Both the position numbers and the translations under genes were made by a program. The notes under the pieces were generated by a model. The model worked only from the letters and a program-made list of their open reading frames with translations, did not search any database and had not been told where the DNA came from. Below are positions 23,101 through 34,125 of a stretch of 64,000 nt of DNA, in pieces. Position 1 is the first letter of the stretch. Every line of letters starts with the position of its first letter. This DNA is from Gentiana macrophylla (taxonomy: Eukaryota > Streptophyta > Magnoliopsida > Gentianales > Gentianaceae), in assembly GCA_026214975.1 (NCBI GenBank), contig CM047805.1, forward strand, positions 194,928,601 through 194,992,600, read 5' to 3'.

Positions 23101-23230
23101 ACTCAACGGACTACCTTAAGGGTCTACGCCTAAAAGATCTAACTGCAGGATTCTCATCTTCGATTCTAAGTACAACTAGAACACATCTTAAGAGTTTAAT
23201 TCCTATGCAGCGGTGTTACTTGTCCTCTCT
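20140..23230. other. Internal region of the chromovirus remnant, no recognisable coding
   Basis: The region between the integrase remnant and the primer-binding site should carry gag, protease and reverse transcriptase on the minus strand. I recognise none of these motifs in any frame. The longest ORFs (for example 21253-21480 and 22705-23010 on the plus strand) have no features I know. It may be heavily decayed, replaced, or a noncoding filler of a non-autonomous derivative. Confidence 0.4.
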
Positions 23231-23235
23231 GATAC

Positions 23236-23247
23236 CAACTGTGATGC
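23236..23247 (-). other. Primer-binding site of the chromovirus-like element
   Basis: The plus strand reads TCTGATACCAAC, that is GTTGGTATCAGA on the minus strand, directly next to a TGTGATGCC LTR start. TGGTATCAGAGC-type sites prime many plant gypsy and copia elements. Confidence 0.6.
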
Positions 23248-23507
23248 CATTGTCCCGGATACCGAGTCCTTATCCGAATAAGAACGCCCGGCACGCATAT
23301 AATTAAAAATTTAATCTAATTATACACGTAAGCCTTACGTAAGCAGAAATCAGAGAACAAGCGGAAGACAAAACGACTGACTCGGGCAACTGAAACGACT
23401 AATAAACAATCGAAAGTAACACAGGCTGCAACTATTACATCACCAAGACTATCTTTAACTATTAAATACAGTATGTCAATCACATCCCTCAGCCTTCAAT
23501 TCTAGAT
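23248..23507 (-). repeat. 5' LTR fragment of the chromovirus-like element
   Basis: This begins TGTGATGCCATTGTCCCGG beside the primer-binding site and is cut off where the Sirevirus LTR begins near 23508. The matching end in the other LTR was not found left of 3790, so the full LTR length is unknown. Confidence 0.45.
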
Positions 23508-23838
23508 AAGTCAACCGAGTCTGTGTCTCTCATCAAACTTACCTTCTTCAATTCTGAGTGAACTTCAGTTCGAAGTTCTGGTGACTTTTTTCAGATTTTG
23601 TGAATATCCAGTTTTCTAGATTATCTTCAGTTTTCAGTTTTACGGCACTTCTATCTATTATAGTGCTTGTTTGATATAACCTATACAATTATCAGACTTT
23701 AGTAAAACCTATACATTCAGTTCTAGACATCTTTTAGCTTTCCACTATAACAGCTAGTTTCAGCACTTCATCAATGGGGTGTAAACAAGTTACTAAATAA
23801 GATGAATCATCATCAAAACTACAATTTTATTTCCAACA
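23508..23838 (-). repeat. Truncated 3' LTR of the Sirevirus-like element
   Basis: This is a direct repeat of 30562-30890 with a few mismatches and indels, ending (plus view) ATTTCCAACA. Only about 330 of the 1,781 bases of the other LTR are present. Its truncated end meets the chromovirus LTR fragment. Confidence 0.8.
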
Positions 23839-23862
23839 ATTTCTCCCTTTTTGATGAGGCCA
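23839..23862 (-). other. Polypurine tract of the Sirevirus-like element
   Basis: The minus strand reads CATCAAAAAGGGAGAAAT directly before the LTR start TGTTGG. This purine tract form is common just upstream of Sirevirus 3' LTRs. Confidence 0.75.
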
Positions 23863-24119
23863 AAACCCTCTTTAAAAGAAAAGCTTAAAGATAAAAAAAC
23901 AATACCAAACAAAGTAAACTGGAAATTGGATTTCATTAAGAATTTTCAAAAACAGGATCAAGTTACACATTTGATTATGAATGAAATAAAATCTAAGTAG
24001 CTCTTTGTGTAACTAAGATGAATTTCTTTTACTTATCATGAAGATAGTAATCATTTTCTAACTTTGAATCTTCCTTGTGAAATGTTCTGAGATAATCCAC
24101 TTGGCTTGTAGCTTCCACT

Positions 24120-26406
24120 TTCTCTATAGAGCTAACTTTGGAAGGTGAGTTTCATCCTTGTAATAATCTTCAAACTCTGCAACATCAGCCTTCATCTGTT
24201 CTCTCTTATCTCTGATTTGATGCTTCTCTTCAGTTCTCTTTACTTTCTTGTAAGTAGCCATCTTCTGATTATGATAGAGATCAGAGAAGAAATAGACAAG
24301 GGAGTCTTCATAAGTTTTGTGTTTGTATTTTGCCTTGACATTGTTGTGATCCTTGACTTCATCCACAGATCTTGTGTGAGAGTAGCTCCTCTTTCTCCAG
24401 GTTGACTGTACTTTGAAATGAGCTGCTCGTCAGTTAGTTGTTTCACATCCCTAATATAAGGATCTGTTGCTGATTTGCATTTCATCAATTCAGCTTCAAG
24501 CTTCAGCTTTTCTTCTTGTAATCTCAGCTTTTCTAATTCAACTTCCCCCTTTTTGGCATCATACAACTGAGTGATCAACTGTTGAGTTGCCTTTTGGTCT
24601 GCTGAAATATCTTTCTGAGAAGTGAGAACTTCTTTGAGCTGAGTTTCTAATCCATAGATTCGCTGATTGAGGTGCCATTCTGCTTGAGCATGAATTTCTC
24701 AATCTTCCATAGTTGTAGTTTCAAGTTTCTCCTTTAGACTGAGAGTTTCTGAAACTGAATTTGAAGTGGATTTATTGATAACATCCAACTTAGTATGAAC
24801 TGAGACATCAGTCTTCTTCCTGTAATCCAAGTACCCGGAGATGTGTGACAAAAGGCCATTGTATTCATCTTTTTGGTTGATCATAATCTTCAAATTCTCT
24901 AGGACTCTGCTTAATTCCTCTTTTCTCACCTTCTCAGTTGGATCTTCTTCTTCTTCTAGGATTTTAGACTGAGTATCATCTTCAATTATCATCAATTGCT
25001 GATTATCAGTTCCTTCTGCTGCTTGCTGATTGTCAATTTTTTGATTCTCAATTAGCAATCCTTCCTGCTGAGTATCAGTTTGCGATGCTTGTCATTCAGG
25101 TAGAGTATCTGTCTGCAAAACTGTACTCTTTTTAGCTTTCTTCCTTGAATCACCATCTTATCATCATCTTTCTTCTTTAAAACATCCTTCAGTATAGATG
25201 ATGTGATCGATTCAGTTCTCTGAGCTATCTTTTTGAATTTGTTGTAGCAGTTGGTGAGAAACTCATTCATAGTGAATAATGCATACAAGTCATGTATTTC
25301 AAGTTTCTCCAACAAGATCTTTTCTTCATTAAGATAGCTTCACGATAATCTTCAGTCTTGAGCTTCATCTTCATCAGGTTGATAATCCTCACTAAGATAG
25401 CTTCACGATAATCTTCAATCTTATGGTTGCTGAGTTACCTGTTCCTCTTGCTCAACACGCATAGTAGAAACTTGTTTCTCTGATATTTTCTGCTTTATGT
25501 GAGAAACAACTTCAGTAACAAAACTCTTCTTCTAACTGACTTTAGTTGTCAGTTGTTTTTCCCCCTCAGTTGATGCTAACTGATTTGAAGTACATGGGAA
25601 CAAACACCTTTCAACTGACTTTCCCTTCTGTGTTTCAGCTTTCCTCTTAATCCCTTTTTGTTGAACGATCTGCTGAGACACAGTTTTCTATTGGCTTCAG
25701 GTTGGGAAGTCTTCATCCTTGAACTTACAACTGCCACAGTTTTCTAAGTGGTTCTTCATTCGAAATCTTCCTTCAGCTTGGGCTTTGCTGGTACTCGCTA
25801 CTTCAGCTAAGTGTTGCTGCTTGATCTGATTGAACACATATCCAGCCCAATTGAACTCTAGTCCATCCCATATGATGTTCATTAGATATATCCCATCTTT
25901 GGATAACTTACTTTGCCCTTTGTAACGACCAATAACATTTTTGCTTAGCCACCTGCTGAGGAGTGAAAATTCAGGCTTGAGATTGCTCAGATGTGTGTCA
26001 ACGTCTGCTGGTTCCTTTGTGGCTGAGATTTGCCTGAGAAAGGCTTCCCTTTTGAGTGGCAAACAAGCCAAGTCTATTGATTTCACAAGTGGTTGTTTGA
26101 AATCAAATAGCTGCCTAATGACTTCTTCAGTGACGATTACCCTTTCTCCACGAACCTTAGTCACCAGGGAGTGCTTAATTAACCTCATATTCTCCCAGAA
26201 CTGCAAAGTCCCTTCCAAGTCATGATCTTTTTGAGATTTTACTTCCAGGAAGTTGTTCAACCCTTGAAGTTTCTACACCTTTTTGCAAATATAGCTTGCG
26301 AGGAGAGTGTTGCACATCTCTACATAATCTTCAAAAGAGAGGCTGTCCAACTCAGTGACTAACCTTTCTTCTTGAGTCTGTTTGGAGGCTGCCGTTTGTA
26401 GAAACA
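24120..26406 (-). pseudogene. Sirevirus extra (env-position) ORF, broken
   Basis: An ATG at 26404-26406 on the minus strand opens MFLQTAASKQTQEERLV; a TAG at about 26280 interrupts, and the same frame then runs 187 residues (26260-25697). This part contains LEGTLQFWENMRLIKHSLV and VTEEVIRQLFDF, resembling the conserved start of Sirevirus downstream ORFs. Further pieces at 25315-25052, 25058-24699 and 24578-24240 are rich in Glu, Lys and Leu (EKLRLQEEKLKLEAELMK) and look like coiled coils. I see no signal peptide or membrane segment, so the envelope label is positional only. It has its own upstream TATA box. The function is unknown. Confidence 0.6.
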
Positions 26407-26510
26407 TTCTGAGTTTAAAAAAATATAATTGGAAAAAAAATTTGGCCTTTGAGAGAGAGATACATATTGGATTTTTCTTTTGTGTAAGGAGGAGATATGA
26501 AAATGGTTAG

Positions 26511-26517
26511 TTATATA
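26511..26517 (-). promoter_or_regulatory. TATA box upstream of the Sirevirus extra ORF
   Basis: The minus strand reads CCACACTATATAACTAACC at about 26506-26524, about 105 bases upstream of the ATG at 26406. An A-rich stretch typical of a 5' leader lies between. It suggests a separate transcript for the extra ORF. This is inferred from position and sequence only. Confidence 0.45.
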
Positions 26518-26879
26518 GTGTGGAGGGCGGTTGGTGATTTGATCACACGATCTTCTGAGAGATTGTACAAACTTTTCAAATTCCATGATGGTTTGTATAA
26601 CCAATGCATGTACTATCAGACAATTTTTGGGGGTATACACGCAAAATTTTCTGACATAAACAGCGATAATTAATTGTGATGTAAATCAAGTTTCGGTTTT
26701 ATTCTTTCGACTTTTGACTTGCTTTGAGTGGATAAAAAGCTGCCTGAGATAAATTTCAAACCGAGTTCGGCCCGTCAAATCTTCATTCATGAGGTCGATT
26801 TGAGATTGTTGATGTCAATGACTCGATTCATTAAGAGCGCGCCCAAAGATGATAAAGATCAATCCTTTGACGAATCTTT

Positions 26880-27320
26880 GAGCTTAAACTGACTTTGATA
26901 ACTCCCAATTCAGTTCTCAGTTTAGCAAACCTTTCTTTGTTGTCTAGTGGTATGGTAAGAATGTCAGCCAAATGATCTTCAGTTGGGACTTAGAGAATCA
27001 GAACGCTTCTTTTCTCCACATGATCCCTTATAAAGTGATGTCTCACATCAATGTGCTTAGTCCTTGAGTGCAAAAATGGATTGTCAGTTATGGCTATTGC
27101 ACTTGTATTATCACACATTATAGGAATCAATCTTTCTTTTATCCCATAATCTCTTAACTATTGTCTTATCCATAAAACTTGAGCACAACAGCTTCCAGCT
27201 GCTATATATTCAGCTTCAGCTGTTGATGTTGAAATTGAGTTTTGCTTCTTGCTGAACCATGACACATGTCTATTTCCTAGTAACTGACATGTGCCTGAAG
27301 TAGTTTTTCTATCGACCTTG
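26880..27320 (-). pseudogene. Ty1/copia RNase H (Sirevirus-like)
   Basis: The minus-strand frame gives SDSDYAGCKVDRKTTSGTCQ at the right end, then HVSWFSKKQNSISTSTAEAE (about 27190-27260), CDNTSAIAIT, HSRTKHIDVRHHFIRDHVEK and VPTEDHLADIL. These are the ordered RNase H motifs of copia elements, including catalytic acidic residues. It is fused almost directly to the gag tail, with no reverse transcriptase before it. Two stops interrupt the frame. Confidence 0.8.
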
Positions 27321-29074
27321 CAGCCAGCATAGTCCGAGTCTGAGTAGTTTGAATTCTCCTTCCTTTTGATTTACCTTTATTGGTAGGTGCAGCTGTTTTC
27401 TTAGAAAACTGAGTTGACTTATATAAGGCTGAATTTATTGGTTCAGCAATTTTCTTAGTTTTTGGAAGTTGCTCGGCTACAAACTTAATACCCGTTTTGA
27501 TATTAGGCTCAGCAGTCTTGCTAGTGCCCTCCTTAGAAGATTGCTGTGTGTCAAATCCTAAGCCAGTTCTGTCTCTATATGGCTTTCCGGATTTGAACCC
27601 AGTAGCTAAACTTGATTGAGCAAAAGATTTAGTTCTTTCGTCTGGCGATGCAAAGAGGGTCGACATCGACTCTTCTCTTTATCGCTTCTAGTCGGTTTCA
27701 TCATGTTCTGCTCGCACTTCAATCTTTCAACTTCAATAATTAGAGCTTCTTTCTTAGCTTTAATTGATTCATAACCAGCTTGGATGGTTACCAACTGATT
27801 CATCAATTCACCAAGTGTCTCTTTTAATTCTAGATTTCTTTGATTTGAGTTAGCAGTCGAAGAACAAGCATTTTTCATGGAATCTGTGCTGAGCTATACT
27901 TAGAGTTAGATTCACATACTTCATTTGGATCCTCCATATGAACCATTAGAGCTGTATCATTTGATAATATTTCAGTGCCAACTTCATAGTCTGACTCATC
28001 TCCGGCTAAGAGAGCTCTTCTGCCAGTTCTTCATTGCTGAGTCTTCTTACCGGTTAGCTCTGGACATTCAGCTTTGTAGTGTCTAGGCTTCTTGCAAGTA
28101 AAGCAGAGGTATTCATCGTCTTTTCCATTTTCAGGAGTCTTCTTGATATACTTCTGAGTGACTGGATGCCCACTCTTCATTCTTCAAATTCTATTCATCA
28201 TTGAGCCATCTGCTCTTCCATCTCATCCAATTGCTGAAGATTGCTAGATGAGGTTTCTTGATTATCATTTGAGGTTGCTGCGAGAGATATTGTTTTAGGT
28301 TCCTCCAGAGCCTTGATTATTGCATCTGTGCTTGTGAAATCCTTGTTGAATTCATAAGCCTTCAGGTCAGAGAAGATTTTGAATGAATCTTCTATGTCAA
28401 GTCTTCTTGATTCTTCCATTATTGTGACCTTCATCTTCCAGCACATGGGTAAAGCCTTTAAGATTCTAGTGTTGATTTCTTTCTTGGTGTACTCAATCTG
28501 GAGTAATGCTAATTCATCCATTATGGCACTGAATCTTGTTTTCATCGGATCAATATTTTTGCCTGACTTCATCTTGAAGTTTTCAAACTTCAGTGTGGCA
28601 ACTGAGATCTTGTTCTCTTTGATGGAGTCAGTTCCTTCACAAACCAGTTGGAGTTTATCCCATATTTCTTTTGCAGTAGTGCAATCCTTGACCTTCAAAT
28701 ACATGTTGTTGTCGAGAGTTTTGAGGATTATGTCCATGGTAACATTATTCAGATTGTTCTTTTTCGATTATATCGTTGGTCCATTCGCACTTGGGCTTTT
28801 GGACTCTAACTTGGTCACCATTAACATTTTGCATGTGAGTGATTTGGATAGGTTCGTCAGTTAGCACGTCCATCATTTCATCATGAGTGGCTGCTAGAAA
28901 GGCTTGCAAACGACGCCAGTATTCATGAAATCTGTCCATGTTGCACATCAGCATTTGTCTGGCATACTGATTGTTATCCATTGTGTGAGTGAATGAGAAC
29001 TGGATTATGTAAAGACTGGAAACTAAAAAACTGAGCTTTTTCAGGAGAACAACTAGAGAAAGTGAGTTTTCCAC
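27321..29074 (-). pseudogene. Sirevirus-like gag with zinc knuckle and coiled coil (broken)
   Basis: The start at about 28982 gives MDNNQYARQMLMCNMDRFHE. After one frame break, the main frame 28737-28198 holds the copia gag core (YLKVKDCTTAKEIWDKLQLV, KFENFKMKSGKNIDPMKTRF, ILKALPMCWKMKVTIMEESR). A perfect zinc knuckle CX2CX4HX4C (CFTCKKPRHYKAEC) occupies 28064-28105. A coiled-coil tail follows at 27878-27606 (ELKETLGELMNQLV..., KKEALIIEVERLKCE), then a basic region. Gag packages element RNA. About three frame breaks separate the parts. Confidence 0.8.
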
Positions 29075-29095
29075 AATGGCTTGTTAAAGAACACT

Positions 29096-29107
29096 GCTCC
29101 GATACCA
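29096..29107 (-). other. Primer-binding site of the Sirevirus-like element
   Basis: The minus strand reads TGGTATCGGAGC two bases inside the LTR, one mismatch from TGGTATCAGAGC. Confidence 0.8.
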
Positions 29108-29109
29108 AT

Positions 29110-30890
29110 TGTTTGTCCTTTGGAAAGGCTGACACAAGTTTAGAGGGGGTGAATAAACTTGTCACCAAAAACGAGATCTAAAACGATTAAGGTTCAATTT
29201 TAACTTGTGTGGAGTGAAGTCGACTAAGTGAGTCCGATTCAAGACTCGACTTATAACGAAACCGAGTAAAACCGGCATCGGATATAAGTTTTAGCCTATA
29301 TCTGGATCTTGTTGTTTCTATGAAAAAGCTGAGTATGCAAAACTGAATTCTGGTGAATTTCAGTTTGTGAGCTGTGAGTGAGTGTAACAATCAATTTCAG
29401 TATGCTTGATAAACAATAATAAATGCTGAGTAAATAAATAACAGAATGTAAATGCGTAAGGTAAGTAGAGCAAGAATTATAGTGGTTCTAGATGGTGTAA
29501 TCATGTCAGTCCACTCTTCCCCTTTGATGTAGGAGGAAAATTCCACTAGAACTCTTTAAGATACGCTGTTACAAACAGTCCTAAACGATAGTCCTTGACT
29601 AATCCCTAGCTTCACTATCTAAAAAACTAAAGAACAGGTAGCATTGTTGCTCTTCAACTTCTTGAACACTGGTCCTTAGAGGGTTGTTATTGCCTCTTCT
29701 CCAGCTACCACCACAAACACAGTCTACCCAACTGCTAATGACAACTGTCCTTGGCTAATCATAAACCGGATTGCTTCACAGGCTAAACCTTTGACTAAAA
29801 ATCAAAGTTGGGCTCAGAATCAATTTCTTGTGGTTCTTCTAAGTGTCAAAATCTGGATTGATCGATGTAGCTTGAACACTTGAAGAAATCTGGATGTGAT
29901 CTTATTGAGCGAAAATATTGATGGCAATTCAGATGAACTAGACTTGTGCACAAAAATGCTTGTAATCTTGTTAATTCTATGTTTGATCCTTGATGCCAAG
30001 TCCTCTATTTATAGTGTCAGGTCCAACGTTCATCTTGCTTGAATTTGAATTGTATCAACGTCTACATTTTAAGATGTCAGGTGTCAGTGACCGTTCTGAC
30101 ATGTCATTTCTTCATCCAATAAAAATCCTTGATTTATAACGTTCGAATGTACTTTCGATTTGCTTGGATGGTGACTATAAAAATGAGTATCCGTGACGCT
30201 TTTATATCGAGTGTGTCGATTATCGCTTTGTTAACCGACTTAGACCATTAATCGAGTTTTACTCTTCTTCAAAAATCTCGATTACTTCTATTTATCCGAT
30301 TTTATATCACTTAATCAAAGTACACCATTCCTTATACAAATCATCTAAGATATCATTGTCCTTATGATTCTTAGGTTTTCTTCAAGATCCATAAAGTCAG
30401 TTCAGGCCATCACAGACTTACCTGAATTCTAACTTTATAGTCTCGGCTTAAGTCTTCATTCCTGAGTTTGAGCCCTCAGTTCTTTAATCTTCTACAACTG
30501 AGTCTGTGTCCCTCAGTTCTTCATTTACTCGAGTCTGTTCTTATAGCCTTGGGCCAAATAAGTCAACCGAGTCTGTGTCCCTCAGTGAACTTACCTTCTT
30601 CAATTCTGAGTGAACTTCAGCTCCAAGTTCTGGTGACTCTTTTCAGTTTTAGTGAATATCCAGTTTTCTAGATGATCTCCAGTTTTTAGTTTTACGACAC
30701 TTCTATCTATTACAGTGCTTGTCTGATATAACCTATACAATTATCAGACTCTAGTAAAACCCATACATTCAGTTCTAGACATCTTTTAGATTTCCACTAT
30801 AACAACTAGTTTCAGCACTTCATCAATAGGGTGTAAACAAGTAACTAAATAAGATGAATCATCATCAAAACTAAAATTTTATTTCCAACA
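29110..30890 (-). repeat. 5' LTR of the Sirevirus-like element
   Basis: This 1.78-kb segment runs from TGTTTGTCC at the primer-binding site to ATTTCCAACA. Its right end repeats at 23508-23838. It contains several CTGAGT/TCAGTT-rich stretches and no ORF. Its length is at the upper end for plant copia LTRs, so a second insertion or internal repetition inside it is possible. Confidence 0.7.
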
Positions 30891-31017
30891 TATTTGGAGC
30901 TCTCCTTTGAGCAAATCTTCTATATGACCGAGCTCGGCTCGGCATCATATTCTATAAGACCGAGCTCATCTCAGCATCATCTTCAGACTCAACATAACTT
31001 CTGAGCTCTGCAGGTCA

Positions 31018-31660
31018 GACTTTAAGTTCATAAAGGATGAACTAATTAAGTCCGCAGGACGGACCAACCGAGCTCTGCAGTCGTGCTCAAAGTTCACAAA
31101 GGATGAACTAATTAAGTCCGTAGACGGACCAACCGAGCTCTGCGCAGTCGGCTCTAAGTTCACAAAGGATGAACTAATTAAGTCCATAGGACGGACCAAC
31201 CGAGCTCTGCAGTTCAGGCTCTAAGTTCATAAAGGATGAACTAATTAAGTCCGCAGAACGGACCAACCGAGCTCGCAGTGTCGCTCTAAGTTCACAAGGA
31301 TGAACTAATTAAGTCCGCAAGATGAACCAACCGAGCTCTGCGCAGTCGGGTTCTATGTTCACAATGGATGAACTAATTAAGTCCGAATGATGGACCAACC
31401 GAGCTCTGCAGTCGCTCTAAGTTCACAAATGATGAACTAATTAAGTCCGCAAGAAGGAGCAACCGAGTTCTATAGGTCGCTCTCTAAGTTCACAAATGAT
31501 GAACTAATTAAGTCTCAGTAGGACGGACCAACCGAGCTCTGCAGTTAGGCTCTAAGTTCACAAAGAATGAAATAATTAAGTCCGCAGGACGGACCAACCG
31601 AGCTCTGCAGGTCAGACTCTATAAAGTTTAAAAAGGATAAACTAGTTAAATCCGCAGGAT
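31018..31660. repeat. Tandem array, about ten units of 66 bp
   Basis: The motif GATGAACTAATTAAGTCC recurs at about 31036, 31102, 31168, 31235, 31299, 31367, 31431, 31498, 31566 and 31636, a period of 64-70 bases. Each unit also carries GGACCAACCGAGCTCTGCAG. Units differ mainly at the CTGCAG/GTCAGGCTC part, by small indels. Confidence 0.9.
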
Positions 31661-31889
31661 GGACATCGGAGCATCAAAGAAAAATAAAGCTAAGGCAAAT
31701 GCTTTAAAATGAGTATGCCATCCAAAAACTATTAAGTTATTGCATGGCATAGTGGAGGGCTGGAAGAGCAGATCAAATGAGCAGAAAGCCAAAAAATTTG
31801 CAAGGAAAATAACCGGAAAAGCAAGGTAAGTTGCAAAAAAAATCATATTCTATAATTTTTGTACTTATACAATTTTTTATATGACAAAA

Positions 31890-33200
31890 AAACTAAGTCT
31901 GCTGGTCAGAGTTCAAAAAATAAGGTCTGCCTAAGCAGACCCCAAATAATAAAGTCTGCCTGAGTAGTCCCCAAATAATCAAGTCGGCCTGAACAGACTC
32001 CAAATAATAAAGTCTGCAGGACAGACCCAAAAGAAAACGATGTCTACTTGACAGTCACAAAAAATTAAGTCTGCAGGTCAGACTCCAAAAACTTGAGTCT
32101 AGCTGAGCAGACCCCAAGAAATTAAGTCTGCCTAAGCAGACCCAAAAAATTAAGTCTGCCTGAGCAGACTCCAAAAAATTGAGTCTTCCTGAGCAAACCC
32201 CAAGAAATTAAGTTTGCCAGAAAGACTTTAAAAATAAGTCTGCTGAAAGGACTCTAAAAATTAAGTCTGCAAGACAGACAACCCGAGCTCCAAAGAACGG
32301 ACTCCGCTCAAATCATTAAAACTGACATCTGATCTCCGCCAGTCGGACTCATCAAACATATGTCAGCAAAAACATTAAGTCTGCAAGACAGACAACCAAG
32401 CTCCGAAGAACGGTCTCTGCTCAAATCATTAAAACTGGCATCTGAGATCCGCCGGTCAGACTCGGCAAACATATGTCAGCAAAAACATTAAGTATGCAAG
32501 ATGACAAGCCGAGCTCTAAAGAACGGACTCCGCTCAAATCAATAAAACTGATATCTGAGCTCCGCCAGCCGGACTCAGCAAACATATGTCAGCAAATTTT
32601 ATTAAGTCTGCAGGACGGACAAACTGAGATCTGCAGGTCAGACTCACCACATGAGCTCTGCAGGTCAGACTCGGTAATTTTGCAAGGACAAACCTATTAA
32701 GTCCACAGTCGACTCCAAAGATTGAGTTCCGCATGTTGGACTCCATAATGTTTGGCCGGTCGACTCATCGAACTGAGCTCCGCAAGCCAGGCTCAAACAT
32801 TGGTAAAGGACCAACTCATTTAAGTCCGCGGGACGGACAGAAACATGAGATTTGTAGGTCTGACTCAGTCAAAATTGTCTCGCAGATGCACCAACATAGC
32901 TCCACGGATCGGACTCGGTCAAATTTATTAAGTCTGCAAGTCAGACTCAAAAAATTAAATCTACCTGAGACTAAAAAATACTAACACTGCAGGTCAGACT
33001 CAAAAAAAGAAATAAAAATTTAAGTTTGCCTGAGCAGACTCCAAGAAATTATGTGTGCCTAAGCAGACTCCAGAAAATTAAGTCTGCCCGATCCAACTTC
33101 CAAAAATTACGTCTGCCTGAGCAGACTCCAGAAAATTAAGTCTGTCTAAGCATACTCCAAAAAATTTAGTCTACAAGTCAGACCGAATTAATTAAGTCTC
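31890..33200. repeat. Complex tandem array of 29-32-bp and ~100-bp units
   Basis: Short units of the form AAGTCTGCCTGAGCAGACTC recur many times at 31890-32260 and 32930-33200. In between (32260-32600) a longer unit of roughly 110 bases with CATCTGAGCTCCGCCAG and CAAACATATGTCAGCAAAAA is present about three times. The AGTCTGC...GCAGACT halves are inverted repeats, so each short unit can form a hairpin. Confidence 0.85.
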
Positions 33201-33308
33201 AGAGAGACAATATAATGAAATGAGCACTGTAAGAAAGACACAGCAAGTTTGCAACAACCAAGAGAACTTAATAAGATATTGCAAAAATATTGATGAGAGG
33301 TTTGCAGC

Positions 33309-33792
33309 TTAGCGAGGGCATTTGGACGCAATGTCCACCCCTTCTTTGAACTCTTTCAAACACTTGTCAGAGATTGTACCCATCCCAGGCTTATAGAAAG
33401 CATGGCTGGACAGGCCATCCATAGCAAGGTCAGCAAACTGACTCGTAGACTTATATGAAGCCTTGTATTCCTGGATGGCTCCAGTAATCCGACCTGGAAC
33501 AACAGCTTCCGGCTCATTCTTCTCAGTACGGACCTTCGCCATGGCTTGGTCCAACTCAGTTTTCTCTGCAAAAAGCTGGTCCTCAACAGCTTAAAGACTA
33601 GCATCATACTTGTCTTCTCTAGCCTTTTGCTCAGCCTCCAGAGCCCTGAGTTGCTCCTTGAGAGCCTCTACCTTTGTCTTTCGACTTAACAGAGCCCTTA
33701 ACCTTTCTCGATCTGTACACAGGTCGGCAACCTTCTTTTCCAGATTCATTTGGAAGGCAGAAGACTTAGCCAATCTTCTAAAAACTTCCTAG
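33309..33792 (-). pseudogene. C-terminal remnant of the Tat antisense ORF (coiled coil)
   Basis: On the minus strand, opposite to the host element, 33773-33591 encodes a coiled-coil stretch (LEKKVADLCTDRERLRALLS, VEALKEQLRALEAEQKARED). After a frame break, 33554-33309 gives ITGAIQEYKASYKSTSQFAD and a C-terminal tail. The EYKxS segment corresponds to VVHEYKSSDHLAEL in the antisense ORF of the second Tat element (about 57571-57612). The N-terminal domain seen in that element is missing here. Function unknown. Confidence 0.6.
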
Positions 33793-34110
33793 CCAATCCA
33801 GTTTCCATGCATAACGAAGCAGCAAACATGAGAATCATTATCAAGTTGAAATACAAAACTCAGATGGAAAATATGAACTTACATAGCCATGGCCTTAAAT
33901 CCAAAGATCAACCAACCGTTGATCGGACAACTAATTAAATCGGGAGTTATAAAGCCCCAAACACGTTCTAAAAATCGTTCCACTTCGTACTCACGTCATA
34001 ATAGTAACTCGCCACCTTGCAAAGTGGGTCATTACCAATTATACAAATCTAGATGACAGTAGCCGAGCAGCACCTCTAACAGATCCGACCTCACAACGAG
34101 TAGTTCAGCC

Positions 34111-34125
34111 AGATTGGGGGGCTTA
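34111..34125 (+). other. Polypurine tract of the plus-strand Tat-type element
   Basis: AGATTGGGGGGCTTA directly precedes the LTR start TGACGAGGG. The minus-strand Tat element has the related CACTGGGGGCTTA in the same place. Confidence 0.8.

Larger units (their letters stand above)
23508..30890 (-). mobile_element. Sirevirus-like Ty1/copia element, internally deleted
   Basis: A 331-bp segment at 23508-23838 repeats directly at about 30562-30890. On the minus strand the right copy (29110-30890) is the 5' LTR, followed by a primer-binding site, gag with zinc knuckle and coiled coil, RNase H, a long extra ORF, a purine tract and the truncated 3' LTR. The LTR start TGTTGGAAATAAAAT next to a CATCAAAAAGGGAGAAA-type purine tract, the extra ORF after RNase H and the coiled-coil gag tail are Sirevirus (SIRE/Maximus) traits. 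Protease, integrase and reverse transcriptase are missing altogether. Confidence 0.75.

Noticed and set aside
20140..23230. gag and RT of the chromovirus remnant
   Set aside because: Expected by position, but no motif could be found in any frame, so none is claimed.
24124..26406. True envelope glycoprotein in the Sirevirus-like element
   Set aside because: No signal peptide, membrane segment or cysteine-rich surface domain is visible; coiled-coil composition suggests otherwise.
31000..33200. CRISPR-like array
   Set aside because: Repeats are directly tandem with degenerate units and no unique spacers, in a plant retrotransposon.
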